A stretch of DNA of 64,000 nt from Cytophagales bacterium (GTDB lineage Bacteria; Bacteroidota; Bacteroidia; Cytophagales; 172606-1), in NCBI GenBank assembly GCA_030448185.1, contig JAUJNL010000008.1, positions 26,463-90,462 on the forward strand. The letters are read 5' to 3'. Both the position numbers and the translations under genes were made by a program. The notes under the pieces are model-generated. The model was not told the DNA's origin. It saw only the letters and a list, made by a program, of their open reading frames with translations, and made no database searches. Of the stretch, positions 19,314-28,616 are shown in pieces. Numbering within the stretch: the first letter of the stretch is position 1; every line of letters begins with the position of its first letter.

Positions 19314-20456
19314 TTATCCTGGTTTCCATACATATTTACCATCCTTGTCAATATAAACCACTTCCGTCCCGCTGAAAAAAGCGCCGATCTCCATACGGGC
19401 CAAGCCATTACGGAACAAGCCAGGCGCTGTGAAACGAGGCTTGACCACTTCCCGTCCGGTACGGTCAATAAATCCCCATTGTCCGTTTTTTTCTACTCCG
19501 GCCAGGCCATTCCGAAAAATTCCCACAAAATCATAAGGGAGTTGGGGTAGTACCCGGTTACCCCGCTTGTCAATGCCGTACCAGATACGTTGATTTTTGT
19601 CGGCACTAAGGGTATACCCTATAGCTATTCCCTGGTGAAAACCGTGCGTATCATCAAAATCAGTTTCCAGGGCAATCTTTCCGGTAGTGTCCAGGAAGGC
19701 AAATTTGTAATTCTTCCGGCAAACAGCCGCTAGTCCTTCACTGAAAGGGAGTACCGTCAGGTACCGCGGGGTAACCAGCCATTGGCCTTGCTGGTCAAGG
19801 TATCCGCCCAGGTCTTCTTCGAAATGAGTGCCGCTACCAGCCACTATCTGATATACGGGAGTATACCCTTCTTTAAAACTCAACACGTTCAGGGACCGGC
19901 TCATAGAAACTTCCAGTATCCATTCTCCTTCTTCGTTTATAAACCCTGTTTTATCTCCTTGCTTTACGGCAGCAAGTCCCTCGGCAAAATGGCCCGCTTC
20001 CTCAAACTGCGGCAGAATGGCTACCCGTCCCGTCTTATCTACGAAACCATACTTTCCGTTTTTTTTTACGCGGCCCAGTCCACCCGCAAAATCAGCAACT
20101 TCATCATACCTGACTCCCTGCATAGGCTGACCAGTAGTATCTATATATCCCATCTGGGTTCTGAACTCTGTTGTACCATTTTTGGGAGTAGCTATCTGAC
20201 GTGTCACGGCGGCCCGTCCTTCGTAGTAATCGGAGGCGTGCTCAAACTGGCAAGGAATTACTAACTGTCCGGCCCGATTCATATACCCCCATTTCCCGTT
20301 TAATCTTACCGGATAAAGTGCGTATGGGTACTGTTTAAACGCTTCCAGATCAGGCGCAATGCTATTGCCCACGACGGGTCGGCGCTTGGCGGGGAGCCAA
20401 CAGAAGCGGACCAGTACCAGGAATACCAGGAGCAATAGCAGAAGCAGTAACTTCAT
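19314..20456 (-). CDS. WG-repeat (beta-repeat) protein with N-terminal membrane anchor
   Basis: 380 aa. The ATG at 20456 was chosen because it begins a clear anchor (MKLLLLLLLLVFLVLVRFCW); an upstream ATG at 20588 only adds 44 atypical residues. The remainder is about eight WG-type repeats, each with a NGKWGYMNRAGQ-like turn followed by a FEHASDYYEGRAAV-like strand: KNGKYGFVDKTGR, QGDKTGFINEEGE, LGGYLDQQGQ, NYKFAFLDTTGK, NGQWGFIDRTGR and others. WG repeats are common in Bacteroidota surface or periplasmic proteins of unknown role. Same strand as the ankyrin gene. Confidence 0.82.
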   Translation of the reverse strand: MKLLLLLLLLVFLVLVRFCWLPAKRRPVVGNSIAPDLEAFKQYPYALYPVRLNGKWGYMNRAGQLVIPCQFEHASDYYEGRAAVTRQIATPKNGTTEFRTQMGYIDTTGQPMQGVRYDEVADFAGGLGRVKKNGKYGFVDKTGRVAILPQFEEAGHFAEGLAAVKQGDKTGFINEEGEWILEVSMSRSLNVLSFKEGYTPVYQIVAGSGTHFEEDLGGYLDQQGQWLVTPRYLTVLPFSEGLAAVCRKNYKFAFLDTTGKIALETDFDDTHGFHQGIAIGYTLSADKNQRIWYGIDKRGNRVLPQLPYDFVGIFRNGLAGVEKNGQWGFIDRTGREVVKPRFTAPGLFRNGLARMEIGAFFSGTEVVYIDKDGKYVWKPG

Positions 20457-20661
20457 GTAGAACGGCCAGCAGGTGGTTAGCAGAAGACCACCGTTGAACA
20501 TTAGTAAATCCTGTTTGTCTTTTTGTAACCATTGCCCTGAAAAATCAGAAGCAGCCCTGCCCTCCAATCGAACATCAAACATCGTCAATCAAATTTCCTA
20601 CTCTTTCACCTCTTTTTGCAAACTCACGTATAACTGGGAAGTCTCATCTTACACCCTTACA

Positions 20662-21459
20662 ATGACCTATTCATCAGCAGAACTCACAGGGAAAGTAGCC
20701 CTGATTACCGGAGCAGGTTCCGGAATTGGAAAAGCAGCCGCCTTACGCCTAGCGCAGGAAGGGGCAAAGATTGCCGCCTTGGGTCGAACCAAGGAGGAAC
20801 TGGAACAAACAGTCAGCGAAATCCGGGAACAAGGCGGAGAAGCCGTTAGCATTCTGGGCGATATTTCCCAGTCTACGGACATGCAACGGGCCTACGATGA
20901 AGTGCGAAGCCAGTTTGGCCGGCTCGATATTGTATTTGCCAATGCCGGAATCAATGGTGTCTGGGCTCCCATTGAAGAACTGACTCCGGAAGAATGGGAT
21001 AAGACAATAAACATTAATCTGAAAGGCACCTTCCTGACGGTAAAATACGCCATTCCGATGCTTAAGGAGCATGGTGGCTCCGTAATTGTGACCTCTTCCG
21101 TGAATGGCACCCGCATTTTCAGCAACACTGGCGCCACGGCTTACTCCTGCACCAAAGCGGCTCAGGTTGCCTTTACCCAGATGGCGGCTCTCGAATTAGC
21201 GAAACACCGCATCCGGGTGAATGTAATTTGTCCGGGAGCTATTACTACCCAGATTGACGAAAGCACCAATAAGCGCAACCTGGAGTCAGAAAAGGAGCCG
21301 GTTGAATTTCCCGAAGGAAAAATTCCGCTGACGGATGGCAAACCCGGCTCCAGTGAGCAGGTAGCCGAACTAGTCCTTTTCTTTGCTTCGGATCGTTCCA
21401 GTCACATCACCGGCACACCAGTCTGGATTGACGGCGCCGAATCTTTACTGATGGGATGA
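20662..21459 (+). CDS. Short-chain dehydrogenase/reductase (SDR family)
   Basis: NAD(P)-dependent oxidoreductase of 265 aa with all classical SDR marks: cofactor loop TGAGSGIG (16-23), NAG (94-96), catalytic Ser in TSSVNG (about 145) and YxxxK at Tyr161-Lys165, followed by a PGAITTQI segment. The start at 20662 gives the usual short N-terminus; the frame is open upstream but that part overlaps the WG-repeat gene's promoter side. The substrate is not apparent. Confidence 0.88.
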   Translation: MTYSSAELTGKVALITGAGSGIGKAAALRLAQEGAKIAALGRTKEELEQTVSEIREQGGEAVSILGDISQSTDMQRAYDEVRSQFGRLDIVFANAGINGVWAPIEELTPEEWDKTININLKGTFLTVKYAIPMLKEHGGSVIVTSSVNGTRIFSNTGATAYSCTKAAQVAFTQMAALELAKHRIRVNVICPGAITTQIDESTNKRNLESEKEPVEFPEGKIPLTDGKPGSSEQVAELVLFFASDRSSHITGTPVWIDGAESLLMG

Positions 21460-21465
21460 TGAGTA

Positions 21466-21586
21466 GCAATTAGCGGTTGGCTATTGGCTAAATTGGCGAT
21501 GTGGCAATGGGTAATTCTCTTTACAGTTATTACCGGAATTATCAGCACGGCCAACATCTAAAAGCCAATTGCTAACCGCTAATTGC
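21466..21586. repeat. Intergenic word hairpin (GCAATTAGCGGTTGGC type)
   Basis: Arms 21466-21489 and 21563-21586 are inverted copies at 22 of 24 positions and are built from the words GCTAATTGC and GCTAACCGC; a further partial unit extends to about 21605. The region separates the SDR gene from the TraB/GumN gene. No T run, so it is not a standard terminator. Confidence 0.75.
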
Positions 21587-21759
21587 CAACCGCTAATCGC
21601 TAACCTCCTCATTCAGACGAAAGAAAGAAAAAGAAGGGCTGTTTCCGGACAAATATTGCACTTTTCTGTGGGAAACGTGCCCTTTCCGTCGTAAATTGGG
21701 CCATGATCAAAAACCAGGTGCTATCTTGTTACTGATTCCCAATTTATGTACCCCCATTT

Positions 21760-24700
21760 TTGCGTACTGCCTGTTTAGTAACTATCCTGTTGCTGCTATT
21801 CAAGGTTAGCTATGCCCAGTCGGACCGTGCCCGGTACAAACTACTTTGGAAAATATCGGGAAATGGCCTGACTAAGCCGTCTTACCTGTTTGGCACCATG
21901 CACCTGAAAGACCGGCGGGTATTTGATTTCAGTGATTCGGTGCTGGCCAAGCTCGATGAATGTCCGGCTTTCGCTATGGAATTGCACCCGGATACCATGA
22001 TGCATGCCATCTTTTCGCAGTATACCTACCGCCGCGATTCGGTGCACCTGCTCAGAAATGAATTATCCCGGGAAGAATACCGCAAACTCGATAAACGATT
22101 ACGGCAGGAAGCCGGGGTTTCACTGGACGAGCTCCGCAATAAATCCCCCTGGCTGATCAAACTACTCCTGAAACGTTCGCTGAAGTCCCGCGAAGACCGG
22201 CCCGCTTTCCTGGATGCCTATCTGTATTACCTGGCCCGTACCCGGCAGAAAACGATTATTGGCATTGAACGGCTGCGCGAACAGGTTCCTGATTTTGACA
22301 GCCTCTCCCTGGAGGCCCAGTTGGACGAAATTCGCAGCAACCTGCAGTCAAAGGAAGAGAACAAAGCCCTCGATGATCTGATTACGCTCTATCACTCCGG
22401 GGACATTGACCGGCTGCACGCACTGTTTCAGCCTTATTACATCAATAATGAAAAAGAAGACTTAGACATGCGGCGACGCAACCTGACAATGGTTACCCGC
22501 ATTGACAGCTTTATCCGGCAGGAAGCTACTTTCATTGCCGTTGGCGCTGCTCACCTGCCCGGCGAACAAGGCCTGGTGGAACTACTACAGCATAAGGGCT
22601 ACACAGTCACTCCCGTCAGGGCTACCTTCACCGGCCTGGCGACCCGCTACCGACCGCAGCCCGAGCAGGACCCCTGGATCACCTTCAGCCCGGAAAAGTC
22701 GTCTTACTCAGTTGCATTGCCCTCCCAGCCGTGTCTGCTGCCGGTAGGCGACATGAGAGAAATAGACAGCTATATTTTTTCCGACCTGGGTACCGGTATC
22801 ATATATTATATTCTGAGTGAGGCTGTTCCCACGGAATCAGATGCGGCAGAGCAGGAAAAACTGTTTGTGCGGGTTATCGAAAATATAACCCGTCAGCGGG
22901 GGGCTAAACTCAATTCACAGCGCAAGATATCCTTTCAGGGATATCCGGGACGAGAGTTGGACCTGGTTTATCCCAAGGAAAACAGTTATTACCGCTGCCG
23001 CATCTACCTGCGCGGCAATAGCCTGTATCTGCTGATGGCCGGCACGGAAGACCACGCCTACCTGCAATTACCGGATGTTTCCCGTTTTTTCAATTCCTTC
23101 CGCTTGTCGGACTATAAACCCTCCGTATGGAAAAATATAGTTTCGAAAGCAGGAGCTTTCAAGGTACAGATGCCGGGCACTACCAAAAAAGACGTTTCCC
23201 AAACGGACGACCCTACCGCTGGCAAAACCCGGATGCACACGTTGGTCAGCACGGACGAAATTACGGGCAAAGCCTATTTTGTCATTCATCTCGACCTGCC
23301 GGTGCGGTCCCTGTTCAGGAGTGACAGTGCCTTTTTGTACAACGCAGCCCACAATGCCGCTGCCGAAGTGAAAGGCGAACTGCAAATGACCCGGCCCGTA
23401 CAGTTGCAGAACCATCCCGGTTTGCATTACCGGGTTATTTCCCCGAGTCAGGGCCTGGCTTATCACGCCCGGGTTTTTCTGCGGGGCAACCGCACGTACA
23501 TTGCCGGTATGGTAACGGCGGCCCGTGATACCTCAGCGGCTGAGAACAATCCCTTTTTCGATTCGTTTACCTTCACGGAATACGCAAAAACCACCTGGAC
23601 CGCATTTAGCCCGTCAGATCAGTCATTCGAGCTGCTGATGCCCGGACCAGTCAAAGCCTCTACCAATGATACCATTTCCCAGGCAAAACAATTCCACACA
23701 GTACGCTACCTGGCTCAGCAAACGGCTACTGGATTCCCCTACGAATTATCCGTGAGCTCTTTTTCGCCCTACTACTCGGCGCCTGACCCGGCAAGCTTTT
23801 TCGAAGAGAAACTGAAGAATGTGCTGGTTGAGTCAGATACTATTTTGCTCAATCAAAAGATAGATACGGATGGATTGCTGGGCCGGGAAATTATTATTGG
23901 TTCTACGGCAACCCATACGGTACAACACCTGAAATGGCTCCTGAAAGGAGGGCGTTTGTTTGAACTCAGAACCCGGGTACCCAAGTCACTGGCTAACAGT
24001 CCGGAAGTAAAGCGGTTTTTGGGTTCGCTCCGGATCAGCGGCCAGAGGGATAATACGGCTCTTTTCCGGAATAAAACGGCTACGCTCCTCTCCCACCTGA
24101 CGGCTACGGATACCACCCTGCGTAAGGAAGCTTTTGAAGCCCTGCACTGGTACCGGTTCCGGTCCGAAGACCAGGAAATTCTGGCCCGGACCCTGCTCCA
24201 GAATCAACCGGACGATACGGCCAGCTACCAGAGTGTTCGCCGGCGCCTATTCACTAAGTTGGACCAATTGGGCGATTCAACGGCGGTATCACTGATTGCC
24301 AGTATGTATCCCCGCCTGCCGGAAATACCCGGCTTGCAAATTGCTGCTCTGCAAACGCTGATTAATCTGCAAACGCGGCAGGCACTGGCGGCTTTCACCG
24401 ATCTGGTGCTGAGCAAAACGCCCCAGGATCAAAATAGTATCGATTTCTTCTACTACAGTCTGGAAGATTCCTTGCCTAATGTAAAAGTGATGTTTCCCCG
24501 CATCCTGCAATTGCTCGATTTTCCGGCTTACCGGCAGGATGTATACTGGCTTACGCAGAAAGCACTGAATAGCGGCGTAGTAACCCTGCAGGAAATAAGC
24601 CCGGCCCGTACCCGGGTAATGACCGATGCCCAGCGGCTACTTCAGCAACGTAATCTTTCAAGCCCCCTGCTGGAGACGTATGATCGGGGCGCCTTTGAAC

Positions 24701-25281
24701 TCATGACGATGGCCGGTCTGCTCGAAAAATTCATCCATGAGCCCGCCAGTCTTGACCTGCTTAAGGCGATGCTGGATGACGTAAGCCCGGAAGTAAACCT
24801 GAAAGCAGTTACCATTCTGCTACGCAAAGGATTACCTTTTGACCTCCGGAAGCTTGACCGCATTGCCGCCGCTCCGATTACCAGACTGCAATTGTACGAA
24901 GTATTGAAGGAGGCCGGGAAAGAACCTATATTTCCTAAAAAATATGCCACGCAATCCTACTTTGCCGAAAGTGAGCTGTTGCGTGAGCTTTCCTATGAGG
25001 CAGACACTCCCGAAAAAATAGAACTGGTCAAACGCCGGGAGGTAATCTATCAGGGAAAGAAGGGAATGGTCTATCTTTTCAAGTTCAAAAGCCCGGGAGA
25101 TCACAACTGGTATACGGGGTTGAGCGGATTATTTCCCCTTAACCGGAAAGAAGTACGCTCCGATGGAAGCCTGACTTATTCGCGCTACGAAGCCTTATCG
25201 TCCAAAAATCCCGAGGCGCATATCCAATCCTATCTTGAACCAGACTCAACCCGAGGTTTAAGCCAACCGGAGGAGAAATAG
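21760..25281 (+). CDS. Very large TraB/GumN-family protein with three tandem repeats and a HEAT-like C-terminal half
   Basis: 1173 aa, exported: signal peptide at residues 1-20 ending SYAQ. Residues about 25-290 form a TraB/GumN domain, with PSYLFGTMHLKD, the conserved acidic AFAMELHPD and the terminal VGAAHLPGEQGLVELL. Three related segments follow, starting near residues 305, 455 and 611. Each opens with W..F/SxxxxFxVxMPG and closes with FF(N/D)SF or FLGSL. From about 775 to 1060 the sequence is alpha-helical and HEAT-like (LRKEAFEALHWYRFRSEDQEI and others). The start is a TTG at 21760, with no in-frame ATG near; an ATG at 21746 lies in another frame, so a lost base is possible. Most GumN proteins are about 300 aa, so this is an unusual architecture. 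Confidence 0.8.
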   Translation: MRTACLVTILLLLFKVSYAQSDRARYKLLWKISGNGLTKPSYLFGTMHLKDRRVFDFSDSVLAKLDECPAFAMELHPDTMMHAIFSQYTYRRDSVHLLRNELSREEYRKLDKRLRQEAGVSLDELRNKSPWLIKLLLKRSLKSREDRPAFLDAYLYYLARTRQKTIIGIERLREQVPDFDSLSLEAQLDEIRSNLQSKEENKALDDLITLYHSGDIDRLHALFQPYYINNEKEDLDMRRRNLTMVTRIDSFIRQEATFIAVGAAHLPGEQGLVELLQHKGYTVTPVRATFTGLATRYRPQPEQDPWITFSPEKSSYSVALPSQPCLLPVGDMREIDSYIFSDLGTGIIYYILSEAVPTESDAAEQEKLFVRVIENITRQRGAKLNSQRKISFQGYPGRELDLVYPKENSYYRCRIYLRGNSLYLLMAGTEDHAYLQLPDVSRFFNSFRLSDYKPSVWKNIVSKAGAFKVQMPGTTKKDVSQTDDPTAGKTRMHTLVSTDEITGKAYFVIHLDLPVRSLFRSDSAFLYNAAHNAAAEVKGELQMTRPVQLQNHPGLHYRVISPSQGLAYHARVFLRGNRTYIAGMVTAARDTSAAENNPFFDSFTFTEYAKTTWTAFSPSDQSFELLMPGPVKASTNDTISQAKQFHTVRYLAQQTATGFPYELSVSSFSPYYSAPDPASFFEEKLKNVLVESDTILLNQKIDTDGLLGREIIIGSTATHTVQHLKWLLKGGRLFELRTRVPKSLANSPEVKRFLGSLRISGQRDNTALFRNKTATLLSHLTATDTTLRKEAFEALHWYRFRSEDQEILARTLLQNQPDDTASYQSVRRRLFTKLDQLGDSTAVSLIASMYPRLPEIPGLQIAALQTLINLQTRQALAAFTDLVLSKTPQDQNSIDFFYYSLEDSLPNVKVMFPRILQLLDFPAYRQDVYWLTQKALNSGVVTLQEISPARTRVMTDAQRLLQQRNLSSPLLETYDRGAFELMTMAGLLEKFIHEPASLDLLKAMLDDVSPEVNLKAVTILLRKGLPFDLRKLDRIAAAPITRLQLYEVLKEAGKEPIFPKKYATQSYFAESELLRELSYEADTPEKIELVKRREVIYQGKKGMVYLFKFKSPGDHNWYTGLSGLFPLNRKEVRSDGSLTYSRYEALSSKNPEAHIQSYLEPDSTRGLSQPEEK

Positions 25282-25320
25282 TATTCTGTCCAATATGTAG
25301 CCTTTAGCACCAATACCTCT

Positions 25321-26181
25321 ATGGCGATCAGAACTGTCAACTTACTGCTCCATTCCCGGCATGGTGACCGTCCCTTTCTGGCAGATGCGACTTATACTGC
25401 CGATGGAAAGGCCAAACCGGTGGTTCTTTTTATTCATGGATTCAAGGGTTTTAAAGATTGGGGCACTTTCCCATTGATTGCCCGGGCCTTTGCCGAAAGC
25501 GGTTTTGTATTCGTAAAACTAAATCTGTCACGTAATGGAACCACCCCGGAGCAACCCCTTGACTTTGCCGACCTGGAGGCTTTTGGCAGGAATAATTTCA
25601 GCCTGGAACTCGACGACATTGGGCGTTTGATTGATTACATACACCGGGGAGAAAACCCGGAGCTGGCCAAAGAAATAGCATCTGATTTACTATATATGGT
25701 CGCTCATAGCCGTGGAGGCGGACTTGCGATACTGAAAGCGGGTGAAGACCCGCGGGTGAAAAAAGTAGCTACCTGGGCAAGCGTAATTGATTTCCGTAAC
25801 CTATGGAAAAACGAGTCCGAGGAAGAATGGCAGCAAAAAGGCGTTATATTCATTCCCAATAGCCGTACGGGGCAACAAATGCCGCTCTACTATCAACTTT
25901 TCGAAGATTATGTACACCACCAGGAACGACTCAATATCCGGCAGGCGGTGCAGAACCTGACCGTACCCCTGCTCGTGATCCACGGAGATGCTGATGAGAC
26001 GGTTCCCGTAGAGAGTGCCTACGAACTCCGGAATCTGCACGAACACGCCCTGATGCATATTATTCCCAATGGCAACCATACCTTTGCCGGCACGCATCCT
26101 TTTGATAAATCCGAATTACCGCTACCCACTCAGGAAGCGGTGGCCCGTACCATCAGTTTCTTACGCAACGAGGCGAAGTGA
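25321..26181 (+). CDS. Alpha/beta-hydrolase (dienelactone hydrolase-like)
   Basis: 286 aa cytoplasmic hydrolase. The oxyanion region VVLFIHGFKGFKDWG is at about 34-48, the nucleophile Ser in VAHSRGGG (about 131), Asp in VIHGDADETVP (about 223) and His in NGNHTFAG (about 260). It follows the TraB/GumN gene by 39 bp on the same strand and may be cotranscribed. The substrate is unknown. Confidence 0.85.
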   Translation: MAIRTVNLLLHSRHGDRPFLADATYTADGKAKPVVLFIHGFKGFKDWGTFPLIARAFAESGFVFVKLNLSRNGTTPEQPLDFADLEAFGRNNFSLELDDIGRLIDYIHRGENPELAKEIASDLLYMVAHSRGGGLAILKAGEDPRVKKVATWASVIDFRNLWKNESEEEWQQKGVIFIPNSRTGQQMPLYYQLFEDYVHHQERLNIRQAVQNLTVPLLVIHGDADETVPVESAYELRNLHEHALMHIIPNGNHTFAGTHPFDKSELPLPTQEAVARTISFLRNEAK

Positions 26182-26224
26182 TTACCCCGGTAGTAATAGC
26201 AGTGGTGATGGGATTACGGTTTCC

Positions 26225-26340
26225 AGTTTTGGGTTTCTGGTTTTTAGTTTTCAGTTGGAATTACTGGTAGATTTTCCAGATAAGGCTACAAAATTACTGG
26301 CAACTATAAACCCACAACTGAAAACTAAAAACCCAAAACC
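26225..26340. repeat. Intergenic word hairpin (GTTTTGGGTTT / AAACCCAAAAC)
   Basis: The left arm (26225-26257) consists of TTTTGGGTTTCTGG-type words and the right arm (26313-26340) of AACTGAAAACTAAAAACCCA-type words; they are nearly exact inverses. It lies between the convergent hydrolase and cyclophilin genes, so it may act as a bidirectional terminator. Confidence 0.75.
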
Positions 26341-26342
26341 AT

Positions 26343-26792
26343 TTATGCTACAGTTTCGTCCTGAGTCACGACTATTTTCGTGATTTTGTCGCCCTGCCGG
26401 ATCTGATCAATTACGTCAAGTCCGTCTACGACTTTACCGAAGCAGGTATGGTTGCGGTCGAGGTGGGCGGTATGTTTGCGGCTGTGGCAAATGAAGAACT
26501 GCGAACCACCGGTATTGCGTCCGGCATGGGCCATCGAAAGCACGCCCCGGTCGTGGTATTGGTTGCCGCCAGTGAGTTCACAATTGATTTTATAACCAGG
26601 GCCGCCAGCGCCGGTGCCAGTGGGGTCACCGCCCTGAATCACGAAGTCGGGAATGACCCGGTGGAACGTAACACCGTTATAAAAGCCCTTTTTGGCCAGG
26701 TCAATGAAGTTTTTAACGGTATTCGGGGCGTCGGCATCGTAAAAATCGATTTTCATTACGCCCTTATCAGTGTGCATTTCCGCTTTTGACAT
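26343..26792 (-). CDS. Cyclophilin-type peptidyl-prolyl cis-trans isomerase
   Basis: 149 aa single-domain cyclophilin, probably cytoplasmic because no signal is present. It shows the family core: NFIDLAKKGFYNGVTFHRVIPDFVIQGG with the catalytic Arg in FHRV, then GVLSMAHAGRNTGGSQFFI and the HLDRNHTCFGKVVDG motif. It accelerates proline isomerisation during folding. Confidence 0.93.
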   Translation of the reverse strand: MSKAEMHTDKGVMKIDFYDADAPNTVKNFIDLAKKGFYNGVTFHRVIPDFVIQGGDPTGTGAGGPGYKINCELTGGNQYHDRGVLSMAHAGRNTGGSQFFICHSRKHTAHLDRNHTCFGKVVDGLDVIDQIRQGDKITKIVVTQDETVA

Positions 26793-27101
26793 TGGGATGG
26801 TAAATGGTTAGATGGTTGAACAAAAGGCAAAACTACAGGCATTCTCGTTAACTCACCCGATTTAGGGTAAAATAACTCTTCTAGTGCTGCTTGAGTGGAA
26901 AGAGCCAATACCCCGTGACTAATTCAGCTTCCGTGGGTAGCAAGAGACTTTTTCCAAACCTCAACCGATAGACTAATGGCTAGGCCATGGTCCTGCCGGA
27001 AGACTTGCACAATATTTTGCTCCAGCGTTTGTCCGATTTTAAGGTTAATCACAAATAGAGTCACCTATAGACGTGTAGTGAGAACTTAGCACATCAGCTT
27101 A
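26793..27101. other. Intergenic region with a possible short gene relic
   Basis: 309 bp without a supported gene. On the minus strand, about 27060-26940, a stretch of about 38 codons reads KIGQTLEQNIVQVF and on to a stop, which faintly resembles a small conserved-domain remnant, but the match is too weak to name. No repeat or terminator was recognised. Confidence 0.4.
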
Positions 27102-27848
27102 TTACTCCTGATGCTGGGTATTCGGCACTGGCTCAAGCAGCACTAGCTCATCAACCGGCTCAAAGCCAAGTTTACGAGCCAACCGCCAGGAAGCCGGGTT
27201 CTTATCCACCGATGCCCAGACGGGTTGCTTGCCTTCAGTGTGCAGGTGCCGGATCATATAAGCCACACAAAGCGCCGCGTAACCTCTTCTCCGGTGTTCG
27301 GGCAGCGTATCAATCGAAATATCCCAGAGGGATTCCGTACAGGCGCCGGCGTAGCAGAAGGAGACCGGCTGCCCTCCAACAAAAGTGGCCGCAATACGGG
27401 AATACTGGCTTCCGCTTCGTAACTCTCCGAGTAGGTCTGCCGGAATGGGGAGTTGACCGAGGGTGGCAGGGTTCAGAAAGTCAACCTCATTAGCTGAAGT
27501 TACCGGCAATTGCTGGGGGTATTTAAGCAGGTGAAGAATGATACGGGAAGCGGTCCACCCCGAAAGGATGTGCTTTAGCCACGAGGCTTCTGATAAAGGA
27601 GCAATTACTTCCGTGCCTGGTCCGTATGACTCCAGCGCCGATTGAACAGCGCTTACTTTTGGAGTACCAGCAATAAACACCGTTCCTGTGTCGGTTTCCC
27701 TGAGAACCAGGGAGAGCATAGGTTTTTGCTCCAAGCCGAAGATTTCGCAATCACCGTGGAACAGGTTAGATCGGACTTCCACCCAACGGGGCAGATCCGG
27801 GAGCATTTTCGCAATTGACTGGAAAATGGGGGAATGCGGCCGGCTCAT
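27102..27848 (-). CDS. GNAT-family N-acetyltransferase
   Basis: 248 aa. The acetyl-CoA binding region is in the C-terminal third: PEHRRRGYAALCVAYMIRHL (about 183-202), followed by WASVDKNPASWRLARKLGFEPV, typical of GNAT enzymes. The N-terminal half is an additional domain that is not recognised. The substrate is unknown. It is third of a same-strand run with the permease and a secreted hypothetical. Confidence 0.82.
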   Translation of the reverse strand: MSRPHSPIFQSIAKMLPDLPRWVEVRSNLFHGDCEIFGLEQKPMLSLVLRETDTGTVFIAGTPKVSAVQSALESYGPGTEVIAPLSEASWLKHILSGWTASRIILHLLKYPQQLPVTSANEVDFLNPATLGQLPIPADLLGELRSGSQYSRIAATFVGGQPVSFCYAGACTESLWDISIDTLPEHRRRGYAALCVAYMIRHLHTEGKQPVWASVDKNPASWRLARKLGFEPVDELVLLEPVPNTQHQE

Positions 27849-27898
27849 TCTTTGTGCAGTTTAGCTAACGGCGGAACGGGTGCCTATGCCCTATTTTT

Positions 27899-28558
27899 TT
27901 ACAAGATTAAGTGTCCTACTTCGTCAAGCTTTGCCCACTGGCCAGAGGATAATTTTCGATAAATAACTGTATTATACCCATAAATAGAATAAGACCTTCT
28001 AGCCAATTGATCGATCAAACTAGGCTTTTTTACTTTCCGATAGATGGTCAGATTAACCAAGGCAGTTTTCCCATCCGAAGTGAATAAAGGCCAAGTAACG
28101 CCTATCAAAAAACCGGGTTTGGCTTCTGCTATTGACTGAATAATTTGAACACCTTTTGTTCGAAGCGTAAAAAGGGTAGTAGTATCCACTTTTTGGCATT
28201 GTTCATACAGATACCTTTGTTCTTGAATAGAGAAAAGACTATCAATGGTTTTAGATCGGAAAATATAAGTATGATTGTACGGGTGATGTTCGTCAGAAAT
28301 AAATCTTCCTAATTGGGTACTGTCTAGGGTCATATCCGAAATTCCTTCCAGCCAGAACTGATTAGGATTCCATTTCTCAGGCTTCGAAAAAACTATTTTC
28401 GTTTTAGGAATCTTATATAAATCTGCAAATTCCATTATGATAAAGTTGCTTTTATCCGTAAGAGCTGCTTTAAGAACAGCTTCTTCATCAGTATTATTCT
28501 TTACTTGAGCAGCACAAAAATTGCTTAGTAACATTAATAATATATAAAGTGATTTCAT
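27899..28558 (-). CDS. Secreted hypothetical protein
   Basis: 219 aa; the start at 28558 was chosen because it begins a signal peptide (MKSLYILLMLLSNFCAAQ), whereas an upstream ATG at 28603 adds unrelated residues. The mature part is predicted soluble with no recognised domain. It shows a DKSNFIIMEFADLYKIPKTK region and a C-terminal YGYNTVIYRKLSSGQW. Base composition is more AT-rich than its neighbours, suggesting a transferred or poorly constrained gene. Confidence 0.6.
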   Translation of the reverse strand: MKSLYILLMLLSNFCAAQVKNNTDEEAVLKAALTDKSNFIIMEFADLYKIPKTKIVFSKPEKWNPNQFWLEGISDMTLDSTQLGRFISDEHHPYNHTYIFRSKTIDSLFSIQEQRYLYEQCQKVDTTTLFTLRTKGVQIIQSIAEAKPGFLIGVTWPLFTSDGKTALVNLTIYRKVKKPSLIDQLARRSYSIYGYNTVIYRKLSSGQWAKLDEVGHLIL

Positions 28559-28616
28559 CTTTTTACTGGCATATAGCAATTCTATACCCACAGCTATACT
28601 CATCTAGGCTCACTCA

